Below, one piece after another: positions 12,808 to 22,182 of a stretch of 64,000 nt of DNA. The position numbers and the translations under genes were made by a program. Under the pieces are notes generated by a model, which searched no databases, had not been told where the DNA came from, and saw only the letters and a list, made by a program, of their open reading frames with translations. Position 1 is the stretch's first letter. Every line of letters begins with the position of its first letter. The DNA comes from Botrytis cinerea B05.10. Lineage: Eukaryota; Ascomycota; Leotiomycetes; Helotiales; Sclerotiniaceae. The stretch lies in the NCBI RefSeq assembly GCF_000143535.2, contig NC_037311.1:2976001-3040000 (forward strand), written 5' to 3'.

Positions 12808-13344
12808 ATGGAACTCCAACTTCGCCGAGCTACCGTGAATGACATCCCGCAACTTCATCCGCTGATCGATGCGTCGGTCCGAGGTCTCCAGGTCGGACAC
12901 TATACGCCAGCCCAAATAACCGGTGCTCTGAAATCAGTGTACGGAGTTGATACCCAACTCATCCAGGATGGAAATTACTTTGTAGTGACATCTGGAGATA
13001 CGATAGTGGGAAGTGGTGGAATATCTTATAGGTCCACGTTGTATGGAGGTGATCAATTTGCAACTCGAGATTCAAAGCTCTTGGATCCTGATGTAGATGG
13101 TGCTAGAATTCGTGCTTTCTTTGTCCATCCTGATTGGTCACGAAGAGGTATTGCTGGTATGATTATTCGAGCTTGTGAGAACGCTGCGATAGAAGCGGGC
13201 TTTAAGAAGGCTGAAATCGGCTCAACCTTGAGTGGAGTTGCATTCTATGAGAAGATGGGGTACGAGGCATTGGGAAGATCCGATGCGCCTCTAGATGATG
13301 GATTGGTACTGGAGATTGTAAAGATGGGCAAGAGTTTGGTATGA
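12808..13344 (+). CDS. GNAT-family N-acetyltransferase
   Basis: An intronless 178-residue frame. The N-terminal MELQLRRATVNDIPQL is the typical first strand and helix of GNAT enzymes. The acetyl-CoA-binding motif A appears as RAFFVHPDWSRRGIAG (about residues 103-118, matching the R/Q-x-x-G-x-G/A pyrophosphate loop), followed by a helix with CENAAIEAGF. The C-terminal motif B is GVAFYEKMGYEALG, with the usual Tyr in the F/Y-Y-x-K-x-G-Y pattern. It most resembles small-molecule acetyltransferases rather than histone or N-terminal acetyltransferases, but the substrate cannot be deduced. ATG at 12808 follows an in-frame stop-rich region. Confidence 0.85.
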   Translation: MELQLRRATVNDIPQLHPLIDASVRGLQVGHYTPAQITGALKSVYGVDTQLIQDGNYFVVTSGDTIVGSGGISYRSTLYGGDQFATRDSKLLDPDVDGARIRAFFVHPDWSRRGIAGMIIRACENAAIEAGFKKAEIGSTLSGVAFYEKMGYEALGRSDAPLDDGLVLEIVKMGKSLV

Positions 13345-14731
13345 CGAGACACTCGCACGACTCGGTGCAGGCGTGAATGGTTGTTATGTTCCTGGACCTT
13401 GATTTTTGCGGGGTGATTTTGTCATACAGAGCAGGATTGAAGGAGAAAATGTTTTGTGTAATAACATGAATGGGCGTTTAAAATCTACCAGAGGGGTCGA
13501 ACCGTTGTGATGAAGATTCGGAAATCTCGATCCCTTTTTTGGCTGATGAAATAGGCGAGGAATTAGGTTGATCAGGATGATTGATGTACGAAGTAAACTC
13601 TGAGCTCATTCATTATCCATGCTTAAAATGTCTGCCCAATTGTGAGACCCAAAAAAACCGCATCTAGGTAAGCTAATCATTTTCTTTTCAGGACAGATAT
13701 TGAAATGCAAATCGACCAAACCGGAAGCTTCGTATCCGGAAAGGGTATTTGTCTTTACTTTCCGTACCGACAACACCTGGTAGGACGTATCTTCGTTGAT
13801 CTCATGTATAGATCGACTCTAGAAGATTTTAGTGCGTGCTCGGTGTGCTAGAACAATATATAAAATGGCTGCTGAATGGCATAAAGAGATCTTGACATGT
13901 TGATCTTTCAATATATATCGTTGCCACCCAAATTTAAATGTCGTAGTTAGGTTAGTGATCCAATCTAGACTCATGCAAAAAATGTGACTCGATACGCGTG
14001 AAACAAGCTCTGATTAGTTATGCTCATGTGAAGCAAGATCATGTGAAAAAAGTTCTTTAGGGCAATACAGAACGATGTTCAGATGCATCGTCGATGATAT
14101 CGAATTCAACGTTCCGGAAGCCGAATCAATCGAAGAAGGGGCGAGGGAGTTAAACGAGCTCATCAAGCTTATTACACAAGACAGCTTGGAACGTTTCAGA
14201 GCCAATCGATAATCGAGATTGGGTTGGAATGTTGTCACTCGTTTGGTGATTTTTGGCATTGGACATCATTTCAATGCTATATGACGATTAGCATCCATTT
14301 TCGTTCTCGGGTTGGAAGGAGAGGGAAGGATTTGAAATTTCTGAATCTCCATTGATTGATCCTTTCCCTTGGCACGTGCATGGATGAGGTGAGGCCGGAT
14401 ACTGAACATCTGAATGATGCTCGGTGCGGTGAGATGTCTACAGAGTGTGTCTTCAGACATGGACTTGATGGACTTGCGAGTTGCAACGATTGATGTTTCA
14501 AATGTCTGAGCCCTACTTGAGAAACTGAGTATTATTAGTTTGCGTACCGTATCCGTTGGAAAGACGTGTGGCTTGTGGCTTGTGGCTCATGGCTCATGGT
14601 TTACCTGGGTCCCGGGCGTGGTTCGTTGATTGGAACAATGCAGGTGGCATCCATCATGATCAATGCTTCTTACCTGGGTCGGCCGTGAGCTAGGTTGCAA
14701 GTAGCTACTCCCGAGCTAAGAAAGGTCCCTG

Positions 14732-14737
14732 GATCGA
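14732..14737 (+). promoter_or_regulatory. Candidate White-Collar-type motif (GATCGA), distal
   Basis: Exact GATCGA, the core recalled for Neurospora White Collar complex light and clock elements. It lies about 300 bp upstream of the TATA box of frq. A six-base match alone is weak; its value comes from its position upstream of frq. Confidence 0.35.
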
Positions 14738-14800
14738 GAATGACCCTTAGTTATCGGGGGAAATGGAAAGGTGTGGAATCTAGACTTGCAATAGGGCCCG

Positions 14801-14832
14801 ACGCATCAAATTGTTTGAAGAGTTTGATGCGT
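14801..14832. promoter_or_regulatory. 10-bp inverted repeat in the frq promoter
   Basis: ACGCATCAAA at 14801-14810 is the exact reverse complement of TTTGATGCGT at 14823-14832, with a 12-nt spacer. The right arm runs into direct repeats TTTGATGCG, TTTGGTGCG, TTTGGTGCG (to about 14850). It is a plausible dyad protein-binding site; no known factor is assigned. Confidence 0.5.
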
Positions 14833-14935
14833 TTGGTGCGTTTGGTGCGTGTCCCTGATGGAGACTGGTGGGAGGGAGGCACGGAGGCACGGAGTAGAGG
14901 TACATTGGACGGGACACGATGTACTCTGTAGAGCA

Positions 14936-14941
14936 GATCGA
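14936..14941 (+). promoter_or_regulatory. Candidate White-Collar-type motif (GATCGA), proximal
   Basis: Exact GATCGA about 100 bp upstream of the TATAAAAG at 15040. A light-response element close to the transcription start is the arrangement known for Neurospora frq. Position supports it; binding is unproven. Confidence 0.4.
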
Positions 14942-15039
14942 GAAATCAATCCCATTCAGACTGCCCTATCTGCGTATATAATTGATATACATATATGTAT
15001 ATATATATATTAATGTACGTGTGTATTTATTTACGTGCG

Positions 15040-15047
15040 TATAAAAG
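15040..15047 (+). promoter_or_regulatory. TATA box, likely frq core promoter
   Basis: TATAAAAG just after an AT-rich patch. If used, transcription would begin near 15070-15080 and give an 820-nt leader before the FRQ start codon at 15900. The first ATG after it (15077) opens an 11-codon upstream ORF. Confidence 0.45.
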
Positions 15048-15899
15048 ACGTAAAAGCGACCACTAATTAGGTAAACATGACTTCCCTCCCAAGTTTCTCA
15101 TCACCATCGTAGATTCTCGGTTGGTGGAGTCCGATTTCTGTGGATTAGTAAGACCCGCAACCAATCACATTGAGATCAGGCCATCGCAGTTCAGATCGCC
15201 CATTGATTTTCAGATCTCGACGACCCTTCAGAAATTGGGAAGTTGCTCCATGGATCGTGGCTTGTTTAAAGCATCAGCAAAGCAAGAACCTAAACATGAG
15301 GTCAATTTTTTCAACTCTCGATAATTCCAACACGCCAGGTAGGTACTAGGTATGATACAGCCAGTATGATGAATATTCTCTTCTTTCATTTACCATTTCT
15401 TTCTTTTCATCGAAAAGGAAAAAAACAAAGCAAGAGCAAAAACAAACACATTACCACCTTCATCACACCTTCCTTATTACTCTGTAAAGAAGTCCTATTT
15501 CAACATCTCCTCCAATTGCGTACCCAGCACCCTCTCATCCAACGAATTATACACAGCCGTGCTTGGTCTGCGCTTCTATCAAGAATCCAGAAAGAATCCA
15601 GAAGGTGTCCAAGTACTAATCCCCCAGTTTCTTGAAGCTTTCCTCCCTCGGACATACAAGATACGATACATACCTGCCCAGGCATTGCATCGGGAAAAAA
15701 CAAAACACTTCACGCAGCCTCAAGTCTACTTTATATACCCAACAACTCTGTCAGTGTAGTTTGAATAGGGTATCTCGCTTCAACATTTGCATATAATCTC
15801 GTTCATCTCGTAGGTCGGCTGTGACATTATCCACACCCTGTTGCAATGGGTTCTTTACAATTATAGTACCTCAAATCATCTTGAATTGTCTCGTCGACT

Positions 15900-18857
15900 A
15901 TGAATTCGGAATCGGATCCATCCATGGTTGCGACGGCTTGTCATCCTCGAAGACCTCCGGCACACCTCTCCGTCTCCTTGAAGCACACCACGCCTGATCC
16001 TATCGAGAAGGAAAAATCAGACCTGGGTGTGGTGAAACAGGATGACACCTCTAGCAAGCCAAGAAGTAATTCCACCTCACCTTTTAGAAAGCAAAAATCG
16101 GACGATTCAGAAGATACCGTTGCGTCCAATGTAAATGAATGGTTTGATCGCACAAATACACGTCCTGTGATTGCTGTCAACCAGGACTCTGGAGACATCA
16201 GTAAGTTTCTGGTTGAGGAGCTTCACCAGCTCCTATAAATTGACAAAGTCGCAGGTGACCCGCCATACTTTCTCCAACACAGCTCTAACGAAGACACTGA
16301 TTCCAGCAAAGAGTTACCCCTCCGAGGCAACCAATACAATCTACACTCACTAAATCCCATATCAAGATCTCGAGATGGCAGTGCCTCAGAAGAGTATCGC
16401 AGTATCATTGACGATTTGACCATCGAAAATCGGAAGTTGAAGGAAAAATTAAAAAGATATGGGCGTTCATCGGCTACCCACTTGGAGAACGAGAAGCTCT
16501 TCGAAGTCAAGATCCATGCCCTATCGGCACGAAAACGAAGGGAGCTAGAAGAACTTCTTCGCTCATTCTCTACCAGTTTTGACAGTTCATCGGAAGATCT
16601 AAGCATCAATGGTCCAACAGGTCGACAGTCAAGGGCTTATCCTCTTCCAGCTAAAACCACTAAGCATAAATCTGTTTCATCGGGGTCCAACTCCCGACCG
16701 AGCGACTCGGCATATGCCTCAATGTCGAGATCCGGGCCTTCGCATGGCTCCTCGGCTGGGGAAGGGCATATGCCAGCACATTCGCGGACCACAACCGATC
16801 GAAAAATGCAAGATTTCTTACAAGACATCCCTCAGGGATTACAACCGAAATCGTCCCTAGAGATGTCCGAAAATCAGCGGAAAAGGATGGTTGTTCGGCG
16901 TCTAGAACAATTATTTACAGGAAAGACAGGATCGCTTATCGGTGCACACAGTCAATCTTTGCAACAGCAAGAGGTGTCCAGGTCGGCCGCGAGAGCAGAT
17001 CGCTCCTCGCAAATTCATAACCACCCTAAAGAAGGTGTGCGCGAAGCTCACATCGGGCCACATAATATGGAACTAGACAAGCAGGGATCAGCAAACACTT
17101 CAAAGAATAGCCAATCGCCAACAGAACAATCAAATTCTCCCCAAAAGTCTCGTGGGTCCCCTTCGCCACAGCAGAGGCCAACTAGACCCTTGGATTTGGA
17201 TCCAGACCGTGACCAAGTCGGTTCCGATAACGTCGAGTATATTCGCCACCTCGGAATCTCAGCACCCCAACTATTAACAGAAGAATCACAAGACGCTGCC
17301 GTCGATGCCGAGGGGTGGGTCTATCTGAATCTTCTCATCAATATGGCGCAATTGCATATTATCAACGTTACACCTGGCTTTATCAGATCTGCCGTGACCG
17401 AATTGAGTAGGAAACTTCAAATATCCCCAGACGGCAAAAAACTGCGATGGAGAGGTGGTACGCAAGGAACAAGCTTAAGCAGTGACAGCGGTAGGAGCAG
17501 TGTTCATCAACGGTCTCCGCCCGATAGTGATGGCAGTGATGAAGCGTCGCGCAAAAGACGCAAAGTTCATGCCAATAAATTCACTCCTACGGGACAAGCG
17601 CCCCTGAAAATGATAAATCAGGGCTCGAAGAATCCTAAAGCGACGGGTGCATGCTTCTATAAGCCGATATTCGTTCGTTATCCACAACATACATCCGAGG
17701 TGTCTGGTGATGAGAGCGATATCTCACCAAATCGTTATGATCTCCCCGGCTTTGCTTCCCCTATCAACAGATTTGGCAACAGTTCACGCGATGATGGGCC
17801 ATTGATATTCTACAATGGGACGAGATTTTTTAGCGATCTCTCTGGTGATCGTGGCAATCTTGAAACCCCGTTACATATTACTGGCGTTGACAAAGATGGT
17901 TACAGCAATCATACTGACGACGCTATCGGCTGCTCACATCCTGCAAGACACCTCCTCAAGGACAGGACTCCTTCCGGTTCCTTTCTACCATTCAGGCCTT
18001 TCAAGGACTATTCCAAGGGAGGAGATTTGTTCCAACCTCCAGAATCAAGACCACAAACCCCTAGCGTACTCTCCGATGATACGGACTTCGAATTCACCAC
18101 CGACGTAGCTTGTGGCGGCCCTGAACCTTCTCCGTCCCTTACCGAATTTGTTGCCAGTGGGATCGGCGGCGTACAACCAGCCGACCACTTGCTTTACAAG
18201 GTACATACACGATGGGCGACGAATAAAGACCATGTTCCTTTCAAGGTTTCTAAATTCTCTGCTCCGCGTCCAACTTCGAAAATTCTGCACACAATTTCAC
18301 AGTCTTCATTAGATTCGTTTCACGATCCCAAGCCTCAGAATAAGGTGAATAACATAATTCAAAAATTGGCTCACTTGGCCGATCCTGTCAATGAATCTCC
18401 ACCGCACCGACCGTATGAGAGTTCACCCATCAAGACCGAACACATCTCTGAGGAATTGATATTGCTTCACCCATCACCCCTACCCGAGCCATCCTCATAC
18501 TATAACATGCTCTCCGGCACTGAAACTACAGAAGATTATTCCGATTCCTCATCTTCTTTCATGGGAATTTCTCATCTTAGAGATGAGCCTCTAGAAAAAG
18601 GCGAAGATCTGATGTCAGATAACGATATCCAAGTATCATCTGATGACGGTGCTATGGATATTGAAGACGCGGAAGAAGACGATGATGATAGTGTTGATAT
18701 GCTGGCTTATGTAAGAGGTATTGATCCGAAGGCTGTGGCAACCCAGGAGGAAAGGTACGAAATGGAAGCCAGCGACAAGAGTGTTCAGTTGGGGAGTGCG
18801 GCGAGTAAATCTGTCCTTCCGCTCCCGTTGGAGGAGAGCGATGAGGTGGAGCTTTGA
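15900..18857 (+). CDS. frq: FREQUENCY circadian clock protein
   Basis: Exons 15900-16200 and 16255-18857 join in phase across a 54-nt intron (GTAAGT donor, GCAG acceptor), giving 967 residues, close to Neurospora FRQ. FRQ is the negative arm of the fungal clock: with FRH and casein kinase 1 it inhibits the White Collar complex. Visible hallmarks are the DPPYF...DTDSS block just after the intron, the coiled coil around IIDDLTIENRKLKEKLKRYG (about 150-170), the LENEKLFEVKIHALSARKRRELEELL block and the kinase-binding FCD1-like RRLEQLFTGK (315-324). Further on come RPTRPLDLDPDRDQ, the FCD2-like DAEGWVYLNLL...MAQLHIINVTPGFIR (451 onward), a basic nuclear signal SRKRRKV (about 532-538) and an acidic tail rich in Ser/Asp. 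Its only early methionines are M1 and M9; the next is M257. Confidence 0.97.
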
Positions 18858-20094
18858 ATGTTGTAAACATTTATAGGATTTGGAGCTGAGTCTTATCTTG
18901 TTTGGCGAATACATTGGGCATTAATACTTTGTGGCGTGATTTGGAGGGTTTATTTTGTGTTCAAATTATTCTTGGTAGGGATTTGGTTTAGTACCAGCAG
19001 TTTATTTTTGCTGGCTGTAGGAGTGCGCGTGTGAATCTCTGGTTTGGTTTGGCGTAAGGCGGAGATACCATATTGTTTTTGAGCGAGCATTGCTTTAGAT
19101 GGATGATTTTGGTGATGATATCGTGGGATATGATTTGAATCATGTACGATGGAATGGAAAATGCAAAATTAGGTTACTCAGCGTTATTAATTGGTGGTTA
19201 ATGAATTGAGCCTCTTATCTGATAAATAAGAGAGCGCTTAGCAATTTGTATGTTACATTTGAATTTCAATGTTCTGTTAATATAGGGAATACTTGTATTC
19301 GAGATGCTTTATATTGAACTTGGGTCAATTTAGTTACGGTGATGATTATTTGGAAATTTAGGATTTGGAAATTTTCTGTAAAAAAAACTAAAAAATAATA
19401 AAAATAATAAAATACTACTATTCTACTCACCATTGAAGAGATTCTCTCTTTCATCCAGGAGGGGAAAAAAGTCGAGAACTCGATTATCGCATTGAGGGTT
19501 TATTAATTGATACTTGCTTGTGAGGATTCTTTTGAGGGGGGTAGATGAATATTAGTACTATATATATATCCATCTATCTATCATAAATATATATATATAT
19601 GTATAGTAAAAAAGGAATGTTGTTTGCAAGAATGGAAGGGATATGATGTGATGTGATGAGATCTAGATATAGGAATGTATATATATATATGTATTTTATA
19701 TGTGATGATGAGTTTGATTTGGTATATTTATCTATGTCACCATCTATGACGTCATAGCATGGCTCCCATCCTTATCTATCGATCGAGTATGCTAGAGTTG
19801 TTGCTCTGGGGTTGCGATTTTATTGTTATTGTTATTGGATATTGGGCGGGTGGGCTTTTCACGGTGTGGGAAATGAGAGATAGATAGATAGGGAAAAAAG
19901 AAAGAATACGATGGGACTGTTTTGACTATTCATTTATTCAGAGGTATCGGTTCATGTGCAAGCTATCTGATATGTTGGTATGAAGCATACGAAGATTCAA
20001 GAAGCGATGAACGAATATGCCATTGATCAAAGTGAGAAGTCTCGACTAGACTTGAGTGACGGGGGGCATCATGATTCGATTTGACTTGGAATGT
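18858..20094. other. Convergent intergenic region downstream of frq
   Basis: 1.2 kb, AT-rich, between converging frq and peroxiredoxin genes, unusually long for two 3' ends. It has TATATA runs near 19560-19600 and 19678-19700, a TGACGTCA palindrome at 19747-19754 and TCGATCGA at 19779-19786. No protein-coding frame is supported. It could carry the start of an antisense frq transcript, as known in Neurospora, but no transcript can be seen from sequence. Confidence 0.45.
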
Positions 20095-21258
20095 TTAGCC
20101 GAGGACTTTTTCGGCGGCGCTGACTATTTGGAGGGGAGTGTGTTAGTTTTTTTTCTCTCTCCTGGTTTTCTTTGTTTTGCTTTGCTTTGCTCTGCTCTGC
20201 TCTGCTCTTGGAGCTGCGATCTTTGAATTGAGATGGGAATTATATGTGGAGATACCACGGGATTGGATGGATGATATTGAAAGGGGGAGAAGAGAAAAGA
20301 AAGGGGTTATGGAAAGGAATAAGCATACCATCTAAACCAGTATTGTCAGGTTCGACATGAAGAGCTTTAACTTTTCCATCTTCGATTTGGAGCGCGTAAC
20401 GCTTGCTGCGAGGACCGCCGAAGATGGCGGTGCCATCGAAGGTTAGATCGAGCGCAGAGGTGAAGGAGGCGGTTGGGTCGCCGAGGAAACGGATCTGTTG
20501 GAGGGGGAAAGTCAATGGTGGTTTGGGGTCTGAGGATGAATTGAGGGGGGGAGATGGGTGGGTGGGTTAGAAAGAGGGACGATATAGAACATACACCCGA
20601 TTTACCGGTAGGATCAAGAGTTGATCCCCATGCTTTGGTACTAGAATTTCGTATTAGTACGATCTGATAATTTCATCCATCCATGTGAGAGAGATCCTCG
20701 TGATACTTCGAGCAAAGTCCTCAAATGCGAGAGATAGAATAGAGTACGAGTAATAGAATTTTATACTCGCAGACCAGAGAAATAGCTCACTTACACAAAA
20801 GGATCATTGACAGCAACTACAAATACATCGCCTGCTTCCTTGAGCTTGGGATGATTGATGTAGCCTGGAATGTGAGAATTGGAGCATGAGGGACCTGTTC
20901 TTATGTTAGTTAATGATTCGTCTTTTTTGGGGTTTTTCTTCTTCTATTTATGTGGATTTATATATCAAAAGTCTCTAAATCTATTTGAGTAGAAATGCAG
21001 ATTCGGAATTCTCACTGGAAATCGAAAGCGAAAGCAAGAGAAGGGGAGAAACATACTGAAAGCAGCTGGAACACCAATGATCAAAGCTTTCCCAGTAGTA
21101 AGCTCGCTCAAGTTAACCTTGTTGGCGGGTGAGTTCTCAACCAAAGTATCCAGATTGGGGATTTTCTCGCCGACTTTGATGAATGCTGGGCGGGTGGTGG
21201 AGAAGGCGCGGAAAGTATGAGGGGTGGCAAGACGGCGAATAGCGAATCTGGTAGACAT
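20095..21258 (-). CDS. Mitochondrial-type peroxiredoxin (Prx5/AhpC-TSA family)
   Basis: Five exons (21258-21057, 20894-20795, 20640-20595, 20494-20329, 20123-20095) join in phase to 180 residues. The last coding exon is only 29 nt. The first 25 residues are rich in Arg, Ser and Thr and lack acidic residues, a good mitochondrial presequence. The peroxidatic centre is PAAFSPSC with Cys71 in the P-x3-S/T-x2-C pattern, followed by SHIPGYI. Further family blocks are VFVVAVNDPFVTKAW, IRFLGDPTASF and KRYALQIEDGKV, ending VSAAEKVLG. The enzyme reduces hydrogen and organic peroxides. Its upstream region, shared with the arabinanase gene, has a TGACTCA bZIP site. Gene family is secure; location is inferred from the presequence. 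Confidence 0.93.
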
Positions 21259-21563
21259 TATATAGGTGTTTTGGTTGTTGATTGAGAGGTGAATTGATGC
21301 TAAGGAGCAATATCTTAAGGGCAGTGAGATGGAGTTGTTGAGCTGAAATGGTGAAGGTATTCAGATGTTGATAGCTTGGGGTTGGGAAAAGTTGGAAGGG
21401 AAGTTGCAAGCGATGGTGACGTGCTGAGGATCGTCACATCTTGCCTCTTTTGAAATGGGATCACGCTCGCAGAAACATCATCGCCATGAACTCTCAAACT
21501 TCACAACATGATAAGTTATTCGACAATTGATTTACATACTGGTTATTCACACTGTTGGTCAAT

Positions 21564-21570
21564 TGACTCA
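21564..21570 (+). promoter_or_regulatory. AP-1/Gcn4-type bZIP site TGACTCA
   Basis: Perfect TGACTCA, 306 bp upstream of the peroxiredoxin start codon and two bases before the 18-bp palindrome. It fits stress or amino-acid-starvation bZIP control of a peroxide-detoxifying gene. Binding is inferred only. Confidence 0.4.
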
Positions 21571-21572
21571 GG

Positions 21573-21590
21573 CTGGGTAATATTACCCAG
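21573..21590. promoter_or_regulatory. Perfect 18-bp palindrome
   Basis: CTGGGTAAT followed by its exact reverse complement ATTACCCAG, with no spacer. It is flanked by GACTCA on the left and ACTCAA on the right. A likely binding site for a dimeric regulator; identity unknown. Confidence 0.55.
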
Positions 21591-22102
21591 ACTCAATTAG
21601 TATCGACGACGACCCAACGATTGTATCATCAACGCTAGTTTTTTCGTATGACAAACTTCATCCATCCCAACCTTCCCCAAGAGAAACCAAGAACTTCAAA
21701 CCTCGGACAAACAATTTCACCGCCAGCACATCTGCATGTAATCTATAGCTAGTGCTGGTATCCCCAAGTTTCCCCTCACAAATTACACCTCGACGCCAAG
21801 TACATTTTTCTTTACCGGTGATGGGGTGATGTAGTTGGTTAGCGCTCTTCTCCGATTGGTGCGCATCCAAATGCACTGGAGAAACCTTTCTTGCGAACCA
21901 GTCCCGTGTTGATGGCCAGCGCGCTCAACTGTAGTTTTTGCGGGGATCAACATGGGAATATCCCCATGCCGACCGCATGCTGGAGAGCACGATGCAAAGC
22001 TATGTTCCCAGTGGTTACTATTCTCATGCGGGGTATTTTTCCGGAGTGCCTGGTTGTGATCAAGTAAATCAAACTTGGGGAATGCAGGGGTCTAGAGGAG
22101 AG

Positions 22103-22110
22103 TATAAAAG
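22103..22110 (+). promoter_or_regulatory. TATA box of the GH93 gene
   Basis: TATAAAAG, 73 bp upstream of the start codon at 22183. Together with two GCGGGG sites (CreA/Mig1-type SYGGRG) within the preceding 170 bp it suggests an inducible, carbon-catabolite-repressed promoter. Confidence 0.5.
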
Positions 22111-22182
22111 TCATGATTTTTCTCTTGTTGATTGTATAGTTTCTCCTTGTGTTCTCATATTAGATTCCCTCTACTACTCAAG

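Larger units (their letters stand above)
13345..15899. other. Long upstream region of the clock gene frq
   Basis: 2.5 kb without a supported gene, the longest gap in the window. It contains GATCGA-type motifs (13527-13532 as TCGATC, 13811-13816, 14732-14737, 14936-14941), a CACGTG at 14373-14378, short tandem GTGGCTT copies near 14565-14600, a 10-bp inverted repeat at 14801-14832, an AT-rich patch at 14975-15010 and a TATAAAAG at 15040-15047. From there to 15899 it looks like a long 5' leader with several small upstream ORFs. Confidence 0.6.
21259..22182. other. Divergent promoter: peroxiredoxin / GH93 arabinanase
   Basis: No gene seen. It holds TGACTCA at 21564-21570, a perfect 18-bp palindrome at 21573-21590, a near-perfect 18-bp palindrome at 21951-21968, CGG-N9-CCG at 22029-22043, GCGGGG at 21940-21945 and 22028-22033, and TATAAAAG at 22103-22110. 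Confidence 0.6.
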
